Shown here piece by piece: positions 10,794 to 22,222 of a DNA stretch of 64,000 bases. A program made the position numbers and the translations under genes. This DNA comes from Leifsonia sp. PS1209 (GTDB lineage Bacteria; Actinomycetota; Actinomycetes; Actinomycetales; Microbacteriaceae): contig NZ_CP051154.1 in assembly GCF_012317045.1 (NCBI RefSeq), positions 2,418,001-2,482,000 of the forward strand, written 5' to 3'. The notes beneath the pieces are model-generated. The model worked only from the letters and a program-made list of their open reading frames with translations, was not told where the DNA came from and made no database searches. Numbering within the stretch: the first letter of the stretch is position 1; each line of letters starts with the position of its first letter.

Positions 10794-11867
10794 TTAGAGC
10801 GCGCTTCGGATGAGCGACACCATGCGGTCGGAACCGTCACGGACTCCCGCGCTCGCGGCGCGCGCGCCCATCTCCGCGACGGCACGGCCGTCGCCGTCGC
10901 CGAGCAGAGGGAGCAGCTTCTCATCCACCCACGACGGGAGGAACGCGGCGTCGTCGACGAGGATTCCCCCGCCGGCCTGCACGACACCGGCCGCGTTGAA
11001 TCGCTGCTCGCCGTTCCCGACGGGGAACGGCACGTAGACGGCGGGGATGCCCAGGGCGGCGAACTCGGACACGGTCGCCGCTCCTGCGCGTGCGACGGCG
11101 ACGTCGGTCAGCGCGAAGGCGAGGTCCATCCTGTCGCAGTACTCGATCAGGCGGTAGTGCTCGATGCCGGGGTCCGTCAGCTCGCCGCGGCCGCCCTGGA
11201 TGTGCAGGATCTGGTACCCGGCGGCGACGATGGCGTCCGCACGGTCTGCGATGGTCCTGTTGATCCGGCGGGCGCCGAGCGAGCCTCCGGTGACGAGCAG
11301 CGTCGGACGAGCGGCGTCGAGGCCGAACTCGGCGGCGGCGAGCGGCCGCGCTGCCGCCCTGTCCAGCTCCTCGATCTCCACGCGCAGCGGCATGCCGACG
11401 AAGGTGGCGTGCGGGAGCTTCGTGCCGTCGAACGCGACGCCGACGTGGGAGGTGTACCGGGCGCCGAGCCGGTTGGCGAGCCCCGGCTTCGCGTTCGCCT
11501 CGTGCAGCACCAGCGGCACACCGGCCTTCCGCGCCGCGGAGTACGCGGGAGCCGACGCGTATCCGCCGAAGCCGACGACGGCGTCGATGCCGCGCTCCCG
11601 GATGAGGGAGGTCACCGTGCGGATCGTTTTGCGGTACTCGCCGGGGAACCGCAGAGCCGCAGCGTTCGGCCTCCGCGGGAACGGCAGCTTCGGGATGGTC
11701 GCGAGCTCGTACCCGCGGTCGGGCACCAGCCGGGCCTCGAGGCCCTCCGCCGTGCCGAGGACGAGCACCTCCGCCGAGGGATCGTCGCGGCGGAGCCGAT
11801 CGGCGACGGCGAGCAACGGGTTCACGTGACCGGCGGTGCCCCCGCCGGCCAGAAGGTAGCTGGTCAC
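10794..11867 (-). CDS. murG: UDP-GlcNAc:undecaprenyl-PP-MurNAc-pentapeptide GlcNAc transferase
   Basis: 357 aa GT28 glycosyltransferase that makes lipid II from lipid I at the inner face of the membrane. The N-terminal glycine loop [13 protein letters not shown], the second G-loop [12 protein letters not shown] and the donor-site region [21 protein letters not shown] are intact. The GTG start overlaps the ftsW stop in a GTGA (4 nt), indicating coupled translation. Confidence 0.96.
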   Translation of the reverse strand: MTSYLLAGGGTAGHVNPLLAVADRLRRDDPSAEVLVLGTAEGLEARLVPDRGYELATIPKLPFPRRPNAAALRFPGEYRKTIRTVTSLIRERGIDAVVGFGGYASAPAYSAARKAGVPLVLHEANAKPGLANRLGARYTSHVGVAFDGTKLPHATFVGMPLRVEIEELDRAAARPLAAAEFGLDAARPTLLVTGGSLGARRINRTIADRADAIVAAGYQILHIQGGRGELTDPGIEHYRLIEYCDRMDLAFALTDVAVARAGAATVSEFAALGIPAVYVPFPVGNGEQRFNAAGVVQAGGGILVDDAAFLPSWVDEKLLPLLGDGDGRAVAEMGARAASAGVRDGSDRMVSLIRSAL

Positions 11868-13108
11868 TCCGCCGAGCCGTTCGCGACGCGCTCGCGGCGC
11901 GCCTCCCGGCCGGTCTCCCGGGCGAAGGACAGGACGATACCGATGGCGATCATGGAACTAATCATCGCAGTGCCTCCCGCAGAGATCAGTGGGAGTGGCA
12001 CGCCGAGCACCGGGATCACCCCCAGGACCACCGCGATGTTCACGAACGCCTGGCCGATCAGCCACACCATGATCGCCGCCGTCGTCACCCGCGCGAACGG
12101 GTCGGTGGAGGCGTGGATGATGCGCAGGAACACGATGGCGAGCAGCACGAACAGGATGAGCACGACCGCCGCGCCGATGAGTCCGAGCTCCTCGCCGATG
12201 ATCGCGAAGATGAAGTCGGTGTCCGCCGCGGGGAGCCACGACCACTTGGAGTGCGAGTTTCCCAGCCCGACGCCGAACACGCCGCCGGAGGCGAGCGCGT
12301 AGAAGCCGTTGTCGATCTGCCAGTTGACGTCGGGGTTGGCCGCGGACGATCCGCCGAAGAGCGCGGCGATGCGGCCGAGCCGCGACTCGCTGGAGATCGC
12401 GACGAGGAACGCGAGCACGGCGATCCCGAGCGTCCCGACGGCCAAGTGCCTGAGCCGCACACCGGCGAAGAACAGCGCACCGAGCACGATGGCCGCCATG
12501 ATCATGGTCGTTCCCAGGTCGCCGCCGAGGGTGACGAGCAGGATGGCGCCTCCGCCGATCGGCACGACGGGCACGGCGACGTGCTTCCACTGCCAGAGCA
12601 TGTCCTTCTTGCGGGCCAGCACCACGCCCAGCCAGACGACGAGCGCGACCTTGATCGCCTCGGACGGCTGAAGGGTCTGCGATCCGACCTTCAGCCAGTT
12701 GCGGTTGCCGCCGATCTCCATCCCGAGCGGGGTGAAGAGCACGAGCAGTTGCAGGAAGCAGGCGATGGCGAGGAAGAACCAGATGGTCTTCTTCCAGAAC
12801 CTGCTGGGCAGGCGCGAGACGAGGAACATCAGCGGGAGGCCGATCAGCGCGTACGCGCCCTGGGACCAGAACCGGGAGAAGAAGTTGTCCGTGTCGTTGT
12901 GCGACTCGACCGACGACGACGAGAGCACCATCACCAGGCCGAACACCACCATGAACAGGGTGATGCCGAGCAGCAGGAAGTAGTTGGCCGATTCGGCCTG
13001 GACGGCTTTGCCGAGCGAGATCCGTGCCGTCAGACCGGCGAGCTTCGACGAGGAGGCTCCGGATTTCCCGAGGTCAGGCCTCTCCAGGGTGCGAGGCGGA
13101 TTGGTCAC
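11864..13108 (-). CDS. ftsW: SEDS-family peptidoglycan glycosyltransferase FtsW
   Basis: About 414 aa polytopic membrane protein with nine to ten hydrophobic segments. It polymerises lipid II at the septum together with the class B PBP encoded upstream. SEDS landmarks include GGNRNWLKVG, LQPSEAIKVA, GDLGTTM, LPAADTDFIFAIIGEELG and PLPLISAGGTA. I prefer the GTG at 13106-13108, with GGAGGTGA six bases upstream, over a TTG at 13123. Either way the gene starts inside the 3' end of murD (35-nt overlap with the GTG). Confidence 0.95.
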   Translation of the reverse strand: MTNPPRTLERPDLGKSGASSSKLAGLTARISLGKAVQAESANYFLLLGITLFMVVFGLVMVLSSSSVESHNDTDNFFSRFWSQGAYALIGLPLMFLVSRLPSRFWKKTIWFFLAIACFLQLLVLFTPLGMEIGGNRNWLKVGSQTLQPSEAIKVALVVWLGVVLARKKDMLWQWKHVAVPVVPIGGGAILLVTLGGDLGTTMIMAAIVLGALFFAGVRLRHLAVGTLGIAVLAFLVAISSESRLGRIAALFGGSSAANPDVNWQIDNGFYALASGGVFGVGLGNSHSKWSWLPAADTDFIFAIIGEELGLIGAAVVLILFVLLAIVFLRIIHASTDPFARVTTAAIMVWLIGQAFVNIAVVLGVIPVLGVPLPLISAGGTAMISSMIAIGIVLSFARETGREARRERVANGSAE

Positions 13109-14603
13109 CCGCCTCACCTCCAAAGAACTCGTTGACGGCCGCCTGGAAGCGGCGGCCTCGCTCTGCGTAGTCGGAGAACTGGTCCATCGACGCCGCAGCA
13201 GGAGCGAGGAGGACGGTGTCCCCCGCCTGTGCGACGCCGCCGGCCAGCCTGACCGCCGTCGGCATCACATCATCAGTCTCGTCGGCGTCCACCTCGTAGA
13301 CGGGCAGGCCGGGGGCGTGTCGCGCGAATGCCGAGCGCAGCGCATCCCTGTCGACGCCGATCAGCACGACGGCGCGGAGCCGGCCGACGTGGGCGCGGAC
13401 CAGCTCGTCGATGTCGACGCCCTTGAGCAGGCCGCCCGCCACCCAGACCACGGACTCGTACGCGCGCAGCGACGCATCCGCCGCGTGCGGGTTGGTGGCC
13501 TTCGAGTCGTCGACCCAGTGCACGCCGGCCTCGATGCGCACCAGCTCGATGCGGTGGGCGTCCAGGCGGAACGCGGACAGCACATCCCGGATGGCGATGG
13601 GCTCGACCCCGTACGAGCGGGCGAGCGCGCTGGCCGCGAGGATGTTGGCGACGACGTGCGGGGCGGCGAGCCCGGCCTCGCGCAGTTCGTCGAGCGTGGT
13701 CAGCTCGATGGCGGTCGTGAACCGGTCTTCGAGGAAGGCGCGGTCGCAGAGGATGCCATCGACGATGCCGAAGTCGCTCGGGCCGGGGACGTCGAGCCCG
13801 AAGCCGATGGCGCGCGCGCCGTCGATCACCTCGGCCTCCTCGACCATCTCCCGCGTCGCGAGGTCGGCCTTGTTGTAGACGCAGGCGACCTGGGCGTTCT
13901 GGTAGACCTTCGCCTTCGCCGCCTTGTACGCGTCGAGCGAGCCGTGCCAGTCGAGGTGGTCGTCCGCGATGTTCAAGCAGGCAGCGGAATAGGGAGAGAG
14001 CTCCCCTCCCGCGTTCCTGTTCACCCAGTGCAGCTGGTAGCTGGACAGCTCGACCACGAGCACGTCGAATCCCTGCGGGTCGCGGATGGCGTCGAGCACC
14101 GGGATGCCGATGTTGCCGCACGGGGCGGCGCGGTATCCGCCGGCGACGAGCATGGTCGCGGTGAGCTGCACGGTCGTGGTCTTGCCGTTTGTGCCCGTGA
14201 CGGCGATCCAGTCGGCCGGCGCGCCCACTTTGTCGCGCAGACGCCAGGCCAGCTCGACGTCTCCCCAGATCTGCGTGCCGCGGCCGTCCGCCCAGGCGAG
14301 CAGTGGATGGTCGGGGTGGAAGCCGGGCGATGCGATCACGAGCTCGGGGTCGAACTCGGTCAGGCGCGCGGGCGGCGCGCTCAGGTCGGACTCCTCCAGC
14401 AGCTCCGCCCCGATGACCTCGAGCAGCATCGCGCGCTCGTCGTCGGCCTTCGCCGTGACCACGAGCACCTCTGCGCCCAGCTCCGCCAGGGTGTCCGCCA
14501 CCGAGAAGCCGGTCACGCCGAGGCCGTACACGGCGACGCGGAGGCCGCGCCAGTCCGCGTGCCAGCTGTTCAGGGCCGCCAGGCGGTCGTCGAGGTCTGT
14601 CAC
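13074..14603 (-). CDS. murD: UDP-N-acetylmuramoyl-L-alanine--D-glutamate ligase
   Basis: About 509 aa Mur ligase for the second stem residue. The N-terminal domain opens with [17 protein letters not shown], and the ATP loop is [11 protein letters not shown]. The central ELSSYQLHW and the C-terminal substrate/ADP region [13 protein letters not shown], with [10 protein letters not shown], are present. The GTG start overlaps the mraY stop in a GTGA. An ATG four codons upstream is possible. The frame stays open far upstream in antisense to mraY, which is not coding. Confidence 0.95.
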   Translation of the reverse strand: MTDLDDRLAALNSWHADWRGLRVAVYGLGVTGFSVADTLAELGAEVLVVTAKADDERAMLLEVIGAELLEESDLSAPPARLTEFDPELVIASPGFHPDHPLLAWADGRGTQIWGDVELAWRLRDKVGAPADWIAVTGTNGKTTTVQLTATMLVAGGYRAAPCGNIGIPVLDAIRDPQGFDVLVVELSSYQLHWVNRNAGGELSPYSAACLNIADDHLDWHGSLDAYKAAKAKVYQNAQVACVYNKADLATREMVEEAEVIDGARAIGFGLDVPGPSDFGIVDGILCDRAFLEDRFTTAIELTTLDELREAGLAAPHVVANILAASALARSYGVEPIAIRDVLSAFRLDAHRIELVRIEAGVHWVDDSKATNPHAADASLRAYESVVWVAGGLLKGVDIDELVRAHVGRLRAVVLIGVDRDALRSAFARHAPGLPVYEVDADETDDVMPTAVRLAGGVAQAGDTVLLAPAAASMDQFSDYAERGRRFQAAVNEFFGGEAGDQSASHPGEA

Positions 14604-15712
14604 GTCGCCAGCCATTCGAGGTAGAAGCTTCCGACCCCGGCCGCGACGAGCAGGCCGCCGATGATCCAGAACCGGACGACGACCGTCACCTCCGCCCATC
14701 CCTTCAGTTCGAAGTGATGGTGGATCGGGCTCATCAGGAAGATGCGTTTGCCGTGGGTGAGTTTGAAGTACGCGCGCTGCACGATCACCGAACCGGCCTC
14801 GATGACGAACAGGCCGCCGATGAGGACCAGCAGCAGCTCCGTGCGGCTGAGGATCGCAAGCGCGGCGACGGCACCGCCGAGGGCCAGGGATCCGGTGTCG
14901 CCGAGGAAGATCTGCGCAGGCGACGTGTTCCACCAGAGGAACCCGACGACGGCGCCGACGATGGCCGTCGCGACGATCGCCAGGTCGAACGGATCGCGCA
15001 CGTCGTAGCACTTGGCGACGTTCGCCGGATCGAGCTTGATGTTGGAGCAGGACTGGATCGACTGCCAGAAGCCGATGATGATGTACGCGCCGATGGCGAG
15101 GATGGATGCGCCGGACGCCAGCCCGTCGAGACCGTCCGTGACGTTCACGCCGTTGGACGTGGCCGCCACGATGAAGTTGATCCAGATCAGGTACAGCCCG
15201 TAGCCGACGATCACGCCGATGGCGCCGAACTTGGTGATCGACATGAAGTCGATCGGCAGGTCGCGGATGAGCGAGACGCTCATCGTTGCCGGGGTATCCC
15301 CATTGCCGTTCGGGAACATGATCGCGAGGAACGCCCACACGGTCGCGACGACCACCTGGCCGGCGACCTTGGCCCAGCCGGTGAGGCCGAGGCTGCGCTC
15401 ACGTCTGGTCTTGAGGAAGTCGTCGATGAAGCCGACGACGCCGAGGCCCACCATGAGGAACAGCACCAGCAGTGCAGACACACTCGTGCCGTCGCCGGTC
15501 AGCAGCAGGGCGACGAAGTAGCCGAACAGCGTGCCGAGGATGACGACGATGCCGCCCATCGTGGCGGTGCCGCGCTTGGCGTGGTGGCTCTGCGGCCCGT
15601 CGTCGCGGATGAACTGGCCCCACTGCAGGCGGCGGAACAACCGGATGAAGACGGGTGTGAGGAACAGGGTGAACGCCATCGACAGCGCACCGGATGTCAG
15701 CAGAGCTCTCAC
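14600..15712 (-). CDS. mraY: Phospho-MurNAc-pentapeptide transferase (lipid I synthase)
   Basis: 370 aa polytopic membrane enzyme that transfers phospho-MurNAc-pentapeptide to undecaprenyl phosphate. Signature segments are [26 protein letters not shown] (catalytic Asp pair), [24 protein letters not shown] and [12 protein letters not shown]. About ten transmembrane segments are evident. The GTG start overlaps the murF stop (TCGTGA), and the stop overlaps the murD start. It is fully embedded in the mur string. Confidence 0.97.
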   Translation of the reverse strand: MRALLTSGALSMAFTLFLTPVFIRLFRRLQWGQFIRDDGPQSHHAKRGTATMGGIVVILGTLFGYFVALLLTGDGTSVSALLVLFLMVGLGVVGFIDDFLKTRRERSLGLTGWAKVAGQVVVATVWAFLAIMFPNGNGDTPATMSVSLIRDLPIDFMSITKFGAIGVIVGYGLYLIWINFIVAATSNGVNVTDGLDGLASGASILAIGAYIIIGFWQSIQSCSNIKLDPANVAKCYDVRDPFDLAIVATAIVGAVVGFLWWNTSPAQIFLGDTGSLALGGAVAALAILSRTELLLVLIGGLFVIEAGSVIVQRAYFKLTHGKRIFLMSPIHHHFELKGWAEVTVVVRFWIIGGLLVAAGVGSFYLEWLAT

Positions 15713-17136
15713 GAGAACAATTCTCCCAGTCGATCGCCCAGAAAGCGGAGCCCTGCGGAGTTCGACGACTTCACGAGCACCGTGTCGCCCGCGGCGAGGG
15801 AGCCCTGGAGGTGCTCGAAGGCGGCGTCCGGCGTGTCGAAGTACTTGGATTCGCCATCCCACGACCCCTCGTTGATGGTCGAGATGTGCATCCGGCGCGC
15901 GGCGGGGCCGACCACGATCAGCTGGTCGATGTTGAGACGGACGGCGAGCAGACCGATCCTGTCGTGCTCCTCGCCGGAGAACTCGCCCAGCTCGCTCATC
16001 TCGCCGAGCACGGCGACGGTGCGTCCGCCGGGCTCCGCGATCTGCGCGAGGGTCTTGAGGGCGGCGGCCATCGAGTCCGGGCTCGCGTTGTACGCGTCGT
16101 TGATGACGGTGACGCCGCGGGCACCGCCCATGACCTCCATCCGCCAGCGCTCGGCACGGGTCACGTTCTGCAGCCCGGCGACGATCGCGTCGATGCCGAC
16201 GTCGAGCGTGTGCGCGGCAGCAGCGGCGGCGAGGGCGTTCATCACGTGGTGCTCGCCGAGCACGCGGAACTGCACGGCACGGCTCTCGCCGTTCGGCAGG
16301 TGCAGCTCGAAGGACGTGCCGCGAGCGCTGGACACGATGCCGGTCGCACGCACGTCGGCACGCTCGTCCAGCCCGAACCACAGGACGCGCGCAACGGTCT
16401 TGTCGGCCATCGACGCGACTCGCGGGTCGTCCAGGTTCAGGATCGCGACGTCGGAGTCGAGCAGGTCGCTGACCATCTCGGTCTTCGCGGCGAGGGTGGC
16501 CTCGATGCCGCCGAACTCCCCGGCATGGGCGAGCCCGACCTTGAGCACGATGCCGATGTCCGGCCGGGCCATGCGCACGAGCCTGGCGATCTCGCCGATG
16601 CCGCTCGCGCCCATCTCCGCCACCAGGAACTCGGTCTGCTCGGTCACTTCGAGCATGGTGACGGGAGCGCCGACCTCGTTGTTGAACGAGGCGCGCGGCG
16701 CGATGGTGGGGCCGACCTGCTCCAGGATCTCGCGGAGCAGGTTCTTGGTGGTCGTCTTGCCGTTCGAGCCGGTGACGCCGACGATCTTCAGCAGGCCGAG
16801 GGCGCGGACGCGCGCGATCACCTCGGTCGCGAGGTCGCCGAGGGCGACGACGGTGTCCTCCACCACCAGCTGCGGAACCGGACGGCTCCACTCCGCGGTG
16901 TCGAGGGCGTGGTCGACGACGATGAGCGATGCTCCCGCATCCACCGCCTGCGGCACGAACAGGTGCCCGTCGGTGAACTCGCCGCGCTTGGCATAGAAGA
17001 TGGTGCCGTCGACGACCTCGCGGGAGTCGGTGGTGGAGAGCCCATCGACGACGGTCTCCTCGGTCGCTCCCGTGCCGTCGAGCACGAGGGAGCCGCGGGT
17101 GGCGGAGGCGATCTCCGCCAGCGTCAGGCCGATCAT
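15709..17136 (-). CDS. murF: UDP-MurNAc-tripeptide--D-Ala-D-Ala ligase
   Basis: 475 aa Mur ligase that completes the pentapeptide. It contains [18 protein letters not shown], the ATP loop [26 protein letters not shown] and [13 protein letters not shown]. The ATG at 17134-17136 shares one base with the murE stop (TGATG) and has AGGGTGG upstream. A GTG three codons earlier is an alternative. Length and motifs are normal for the family. Confidence 0.95.
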   Translation of the reverse strand: MIGLTLAEIASATRGSLVLDGTGATEETVVDGLSTTDSREVVDGTIFYAKRGEFTDGHLFVPQAVDAGASLIVVDHALDTAEWSRPVPQLVVEDTVVALGDLATEVIARVRALGLLKIVGVTGSNGKTTTKNLLREILEQVGPTIAPRASFNNEVGAPVTMLEVTEQTEFLVAEMGASGIGEIARLVRMARPDIGIVLKVGLAHAGEFGGIEATLAAKTEMVSDLLDSDVAILNLDDPRVASMADKTVARVLWFGLDERADVRATGIVSSARGTSFELHLPNGESRAVQFRVLGEHHVMNALAAAAAAHTLDVGIDAIVAGLQNVTRAERWRMEVMGGARGVTVINDAYNASPDSMAAALKTLAQIAEPGGRTVAVLGEMSELGEFSGEEHDRIGLLAVRLNIDQLIVVGPAARRMHISTINEGSWDGESKYFDTPDAAFEHLQGSLAAGDTVLVKSSNSAGLRFLGDRLGELFS

Positions 17137-18689
17137 CAGAGCCACCCTGCCTCTCGGAGCGCCAGCTTGGCGTCGTCGCGTGCCGAATACGGGATGCGCT
17201 CCCCCGCCACTTCTTGGTAGTCCTCGTGTCCTGGACCCGCGTAGAGCACAACGTCCCCTTCTCCAGCGAGGGAGAGGGCGGTCCGGAAGGCGGCACGGGG
17301 GTCGGCGACCTCGTACAGCTCCAGGTCGGGGACGGCTCCGCGCGCTCCGTCGAGGAGCGTCTGGCGGATGGCCGCCGGGTCTTCCCAGCGCGGGTGGAAG
17401 TCGGTGATGACCACCGCATCCGACCCTCTGGCCGCGATGGCGCCCATGTCGGTGCGCTTGGTGGTGTCCCTGTCTCCGTCCGCGCCGAAGACCATCACGA
17501 TCTTGCCCTCGCTGACCTTGCGCAGCGCGCTGAGGGTGGACAGGAAGGCGTCGGGGCTGTGGCCGTAGTCGATGAACACGACGGGGCCGCGGTCTCCGGA
17601 GATGCGCTCAGCGCGGCCGGGGATGTACGCGTCGATGCCGCCGTCGCGGTCGAGGGCTGCTCCGATGGCGTGCAGGTCGTAGCCGGACTCCACCAGCATG
17701 ATGATCGCGAGCGCCGCGTTCGCCGCCATGTACGCGCCGAGCAGCGGAACCCGCGACTCGAGTCTGGCGCCCTCCGGGCCTTCCAGGACGAACCCGGTGT
17801 GCTCCAGGGTCTCGTCGGTGACGGTCATGGTCCACTCCGCGTCGGCGCCGGGCGAGGTCGACAGCGTGGTGACCGGAATGCGCGACTGCTCGACCAGGGC
17901 ACGGCCCCAGTCGGAGTCGACGGTGATGACGCCGCGGCGCGCGCGGTCGGGCTGGAACAGTTCGAGCTTCGCCGCGAAGTAGTCGTCCATCGCGTCGTAG
18001 TCGTCGAGGTGGTCGTGGCTGAGGTTGGTGAAGCCGACGACGTCGAAGACGATCCCGTCCACGCGGTGGCGGCTGAGCGCCTGCGCAGAGACCTCGATGG
18101 CGACGGCCCGGACGGCCTCCTCGCGCATCCTGGCCAGGAGGGCGTGCAGCTCGCTCGCCTCCGGGGTGGTCAGCTTGCTGGTGATCGCCGTGCTGCCGAT
18201 CCTGCGCTCCGCGGTGGAGCTGAGGCCGGACACGACGCCCAGCTGGCCGAGGATCGCGTTCAGCAGGTACACGACGCTGGTCTTGCCGTTCGTGCCGGTG
18301 ACGCCGAACAGCGTCGCCGCGTTCTCGTCCGTGCGGTAGATCCACGCGGCGACAGCGCCGAGCGCTGCACGCGCATCCTGGGTGACGATCACGGGCAGGC
18401 CGCTGTCTGCCGCGAGCTCCGCCCCCTCCTCGTCGGTCAGGATCGCGACGGCGCCGGCCTCAGCGGCCTTGGCCGCGTAGCTCGCGCCGTGGGCGTTGCG
18501 CCCTGGCACGCCGACATAGAGGTCTCCTGGCTCGATCGCCGTCGTCGCGAGTGCGACTCCGGTGACCTCGACAGCATCGAGATCGCCGCGCCATTCCAGC
18601 CCGAACTCCCTGGCCAGCTGTGCGAGCGGTCGGGCGACGGGATGTTCGGGGCGCAGGGACGTAGGCGCCGGTCCTGTCACGGGGCTCAC
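17136..18689 (-). CDS. murE: MurE, UDP-MurNAc-L-Ala-D-Glu--third-residue ligase, divergent specificity motif
   Basis: 517 aa Mur ligase. The ATP loop [14 protein letters not shown], the acceptor-binding region [15 protein letters not shown] and the carbamylated-Lys region FAAKLELFQ are present. Three blocks differ from the usual diaminopimelate-adding enzyme. The specificity loop is F431-H-P-R (family DNPR), EVSAQAL replaces EVSSHAL, and DYGHSPD replaces DYAHTPD. This suggests that the third residue is not meso-diaminopimelate, which fits the B-type walls of Microbacteriaceae (diaminobutyrate, lysine, ornithine or homoserine). Which amino acid is used cannot be read here. The GTG lies 2 nt after the pbpB stop; a second GTG is three codons on. 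Confidence 0.93.
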   Translation of the reverse strand: MSPVTGPAPTSLRPEHPVARPLAQLAREFGLEWRGDLDAVEVTGVALATTAIEPGDLYVGVPGRNAHGASYAAKAAEAGAVAILTDEEGAELAADSGLPVIVTQDARAALGAVAAWIYRTDENAATLFGVTGTNGKTSVVYLLNAILGQLGVVSGLSSTAERRIGSTAITSKLTTPEASELHALLARMREEAVRAVAIEVSAQALSRHRVDGIVFDVVGFTNLSHDHLDDYDAMDDYFAAKLELFQPDRARRGVITVDSDWGRALVEQSRIPVTTLSTSPGADAEWTMTVTDETLEHTGFVLEGPEGARLESRVPLLGAYMAANAALAIIMLVESGYDLHAIGAALDRDGGIDAYIPGRAERISGDRGPVVFIDYGHSPDAFLSTLSALRKVSEGKIVMVFGADGDRDTTKRTDMGAIAARGSDAVVITDFHPRWEDPAAIRQTLLDGARGAVPDLELYEVADPRAAFRTALSLAGEGDVVLYAGPGHEDYQEVAGERIPYSARDDAKLALREAGWL

Positions 18690-18691
18690 TT

Positions 18692-20440
18692 TCAGTAGTA
18701 CGGAGGGTAGTCGGCCGGGGTGGACGTCGAAGGCTTCACCCGGTAGGTCTTCAGCACCTGACTCATGATCGTGTGGAACAGCGGAGCGGCTGCTGCCGAC
18801 GAAGTAATGGTAGTCGGGTATCCGAGGTTGACCGAAACGACGTACTGCGGATCGTCGACGGGAGCGACGCCCATCACCGAGACGTAGTACGACGGGAGGT
18901 AGCCGCCGTTGCCGTCCGGCTGCTGCGCCGTTCCGGTCTTCGCGGCGACCCGGTAGCCGGGGATCTGCAGCTGTTTCGCGAGCTCTCCGCTGGTCACGAC
19001 GCTCTCCATCATCCCGAGCGTCGTGTTGGCCGCGTCGGCCGAGACGACCTGCGTCGGCTTCCGGTTCGGAGCGTCGACGACCGTGCCGTCGGATTTGGTG
19101 CATCCCTCGACGAGCGACAGCGGGATGCGCTTGCCGCCGTTGGCGAGGGCCTGGTACGCGCCGACCATCTGCACCTGGGTCGCGGAGACGCCCTGGCCGA
19201 ACATGGTCGCGTACTTGGTCTGGTCGTCCCAGTCGGCCACCGGGTTCAGGATGCCGTCGGACTGGCCGGGGTACGGCACGCCGGTGGCGTCGCCGATGCC
19301 GAACTTCTTGAGGTAGTCGTAGCGGGTCTGGTCGGTGAGCGCCTTGCCGAGCAGTGACATCCCGACGTTGGACGAGTTCATCAGCACGCCGGTGAGGGTG
19401 AGTCGTTCCGGGTCGTGGTAGCCGGAGTCGTGCAGGTCGGCGCCCTGGCCGGAGACGAAGCGGTACGGTGCGAGCACTTCACTCGTCGGGCTGGCCTTGC
19501 CCTGGTCGATGAGCATGCTCGCGGTGAGCGCCTTGAACGTCGAGCCCGGCTCGTACGGCGTGGTGAAGGGGAGCAGACCCCAGTACTGCGAATCTGTCGC
19601 GTCGATGTTGTTCGGGTCGAGGGCCGGCCACTGCGCGATCGCCTTGATCTTGCCCGTCTTCGCCTCCGCGACCGTGACGAAGCCGAACTTCGAGCCGGTG
19701 GATGCGACCTGTTGCGCGAGTGTCTGCTCGGTGAACCACTGCAGGTCGCGGTCGATGGTGAGCTTGAGCGTCCCGCCGTCCTTCGCGGGCTTCTGCGTGA
19801 CGGTGCTGCCGGGGATCGCGACGCCGTCGGCGCCGCGCTGGTAGGTCTGCGACCCGTTCTCGCCGGCGAGGCAGGTGTTCTCGCTGTCCTCGAGTCCGCC
19901 GAGGCCTCCGGCCGAGACGAAGCCGAGGAGGTTGCCGGCGACAGCGCCGTTCGGGTAGGTGCGCGCCGGCACCTTGGTGAAGGTGAGCCACGGATACGGG
20001 AGCTTGTCGAGCTTGGTGAACGCACCGACGTCGATGCCCGTCTTCACGAGCGCGTACTGCGACTTCGGGTTGGCCTTGAGGGCGTCCTCGATGATCTTCT
20101 GCACCGCGGCGCCGCCCTGGCCGGTGATCGCGCCGATCTTGCCTGCCGCCTCCACCATCTTGGCCTGGCCGTCTTTGCCGGCCACCGCGTCCTTGGGAGA
20201 GACGGCGGCGGTGTACTTGTACACGGTGTCCGCCAGCACGGTGCCGTTCGCGTCGACGATGCTGCCTCGTGCCCCGAGGAGCTTCGTCTCGACCTCTTTG
20301 GCGTTGACGGACTTCTTCTGCAGCTCGGCGGCGTTGACGACCTGGATGTCGACCAGTTTGCCGCCCAGGATGCCGACGGTCGCCGCGACGGCGACGACGG
20401 TGATGGCGGTCCTGCGCCGCATCATCTTTCTCGTAAGCAC
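18692..20440 (-). CDS. pbpB: Septal class B penicillin-binding protein (FtsI/PBP3)
   Basis: 582 aa transpeptidase that cross-links septal peptidoglycan with FtsW. One N-terminal membrane anchor (about 11-28) is followed by the PBP dimerisation domain, with RGSIVDANGTVLAD. The transpeptidase domain has S300-T-F-K303, SSN in LMNSSNVGMS, and K501-T-G503. It ends in a Pro/Tyr tail. The GTG start is 20 nt after the ftsL stop. No PASTA repeats are visible, unlike many Firmicute homologues. Confidence 0.95.
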   Translation of the reverse strand: MLTRKMMRRRTAITVVAVAATVGILGGKLVDIQVVNAAELQKKSVNAKEVETKLLGARGSIVDANGTVLADTVYKYTAAVSPKDAVAGKDGQAKMVEAAGKIGAITGQGGAAVQKIIEDALKANPKSQYALVKTGIDVGAFTKLDKLPYPWLTFTKVPARTYPNGAVAGNLLGFVSAGGLGGLEDSENTCLAGENGSQTYQRGADGVAIPGSTVTQKPAKDGGTLKLTIDRDLQWFTEQTLAQQVASTGSKFGFVTVAEAKTGKIKAIAQWPALDPNNIDATDSQYWGLLPFTTPYEPGSTFKALTASMLIDQGKASPTSEVLAPYRFVSGQGADLHDSGYHDPERLTLTGVLMNSSNVGMSLLGKALTDQTRYDYLKKFGIGDATGVPYPGQSDGILNPVADWDDQTKYATMFGQGVSATQVQMVGAYQALANGGKRIPLSLVEGCTKSDGTVVDAPNRKPTQVVSADAANTTLGMMESVVTSGELAKQLQIPGYRVAAKTGTAQQPDGNGGYLPSYYVSVMGVAPVDDPQYVVSVNLGYPTTITSSAAAAPLFHTIMSQVLKTYRVKPSTSTPADYPPYY

Positions 20441-20460
20441 GATTGGAACTCGTCCCCGCG

Positions 20461-21168
20461 TCAGTGCGTCACCGGGGTCGGCAACGCTCCGTCCAACGGT
20501 ACGGGCGGAGGTGTCGCCGCCTTGTCCGGCGCGCTCGTGCCTCCGGAATTCCCAGCTTCGGCGCCCGTGGACGTCGCGCCTGCCGTCTGGCCGGTGCCCT
20601 GGCCAGCGCTCTGCCCTGCGGCCGCGCCGCTGAGCGGCGTCGCCGTCGCGTTGGCGGCCGGGGTCTTCGCCGCGGCGAGCGGCACGCCGGCGAGCAGCGA
20701 GTTCGGGACGAGGTTGCCCTGACCGCCGGTCACCGTGCCCGCTGCCCCGTTGGCCGGGATCGGAGCGCCGAGGACTGCGCCGTCCGACAGCCGGAGGTAG
20801 ACGGGGTTGCTGTTGGTCACCATCCCGAGCGCGTTGGCGTTCGCCGCCAGGTTCTGCGGGGAGGAGAGCCGGTTGAGGTCTTCCGACGCGGCCTGGTACG
20901 AGCGCTGCAGTTCGGTCTGCTTGTCCTGCAGCGTGTTGAGCTGGTACGCGCCCTGCGAGACGGCGATGCTCATCAGCAGCTGCGCGACGACGACGCCGAA
21001 CAGCACGCCGACCGCGATGATCGCGTAGACGGTGCGCGGGCGGGCGCGGCGCTGGCTCCTGGTGGTGACGACCTCGAGGTGGCTCGGCCGCTCCTCGACC
21101 TCCTGCTGCGGTGCTGTGCGGCCGATCCAGCCGACGGATGGGCGCTTCTCGGCCAGATTGGTGCTCAC
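20461..21168 (-). CDS. ftsL: FtsL-like septum protein with long low-complexity C-terminus
   Basis: 235 aa, positioned exactly where ftsL lies (between rsmH and pbpB). A cytoplasmic N-terminus (1-45) leads to one helix (about 47-70, [21 protein letters not shown]). A short coiled-coil stretch (about 75-115) with [22 protein letters not shown] follows. The remaining ~110 residues are Ala/Gly/Thr/Pro-rich and extracytoplasmic. FtsL proteins are usually shorter, so this tail is notable. The GTG start overlaps the rsmH stop in a GTGA. Assignment rests on position and topology, because FtsL sequences diverge strongly. Confidence 0.82.
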   Translation of the reverse strand: MSTNLAEKRPSVGWIGRTAPQQEVEERPSHLEVVTTRSQRRARPRTVYAIIAVGVLFGVVVAQLLMSIAVSQGAYQLNTLQDKQTELQRSYQAASEDLNRLSSPQNLAANANALGMVTNSNPVYLRLSDGAVLGAPIPANGAAGTVTGGQGNLVPNSLLAGVPLAAAKTPAANATATPLSGAAAGQSAGQGTGQTAGATSTGAEAGNSGGTSAPDKAATPPPVPLDGALPTPVTH

Positions 21169-22118
21169 GAGCCCCTCCTCACGCGTTCGGCTGCACGGAG
21201 ACGAACGGGTGTCGCTCTCGGGTTGGCCGCCTTCTCTTCGTCATTCGCCAGCTCGGCGCCGCGGATCAGCAGCTTCAGCTCCGGCCGGTGCTCCGGCAGC
21301 TCCACCGGCAGTCCGGCTGGGGCGCTGGAGGTGGACCTCGTCTGCAGCTCGCGCTTCACGATCCTGTCTTCGAGCGACTGGTACGCCTCGACGACGATGC
21401 GGCCCCCGACCGCGAGCGCATCGATGGCGGCGGGAATCGCCCGCTCGAGCACGGACAGCTCCTGGTTGACCTCGATCCGCAGCGCCTGGAAGACGCGCTT
21501 GGCCGGGTGTCCCTGACGCTGGACGGCCACCGGGGTGGCCTTGGTGATCACGTCGACCAGCTGGGCCGACCGCACGAACGGCTCGACCTCGCGGGCCGCG
21601 ACGATCTTCTGGGCGTAGCGCGCCGCCAGCTTCTCCTCGCCGTACTCACGGAAGATGCGGCGCAGGTCCGCCTCGCTGTACTCGGCGAGGATCGTGGCCG
21701 CCGTCAGCTCGCTCGTGCCGTCCATGCGCATGTCGAGCGGCGCATCCTTCGAGTACGAGAAGCCGCGCTCCACCCTGTCGAGCTGCAGCGATGAGACGCC
21801 CAGGTCGAAGAGGATGCCGTGCACCTCGTCGATGCCCAGCCCGTCGAGCGCATCCTGGATGCCGTCGTAGACCGTGTGCACCAGGTGGATGCGGTCGCCG
21901 AACCGCGCCAGCCGCTCCCCCGCGATGGCGAGGGCGTCCGGGTCGCGGTCGAGGCCGACCAGGGTGACGTCGGGGAAGCGCTCGAGGATGCCGGCCGAGT
22001 GCCCTCCCATGCCGAGGGTGGCATCGACGAAGACGGCTCCCGGCTTGTCGAGGGCGGGGGCCAGCAGCTCGATGCAGCGCTCGAGGAGTACCGGGGTGTG
22101 AATCTGATCGTCGGTCAT
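21165..22118 (-). CDS. rsmH: 16S rRNA (cytosine(1402)-N(4))-methyltransferase
   Basis: 317 aa (MraW). SAM-binding motif [13 protein letters not shown], then [54 protein letters not shown] and [11 protein letters not shown]. It methylates N4 of C1402 in the 16S P site. The start is ATG 22116-22118. It lies 104 bp downstream of mraZ, the usual partner. Confidence 0.96.
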   Translation of the reverse strand: MTDDQIHTPVLLERCIELLAPALDKPGAVFVDATLGMGGHSAGILERFPDVTLVGLDRDPDALAIAGERLARFGDRIHLVHTVYDGIQDALDGLGIDEVHGILFDLGVSSLQLDRVERGFSYSKDAPLDMRMDGTSELTAATILAEYSEADLRRIFREYGEEKLAARYAQKIVAAREVEPFVRSAQLVDVITKATPVAVQRQGHPAKRVFQALRIEVNQELSVLERAIPAAIDALAVGGRIVVEAYQSLEDRIVKRELQTRSTSSAPAGLPVELPEHRPELKLLIRGAELANDEEKAANPRATPVRLRAAERVRRGS

Positions 22119-22222
22119 GATGCGAGAGGACCGGCTCCTGAATCCTGATCCCCATCCATTCGGTACCTGGCGCCGGGGAAGTGCGTCAGGGCGATGAATG
22201 GCTGGGAGTCAGGCGTCAGGGG

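Noticed and set aside
13074..15338. A single 754-codon protein covering murD and part of mraY
   Set aside because: The N-terminal part is out of frame with the clear MraY motifs. MurD homology begins only at the GTG overlapping the mraY stop.
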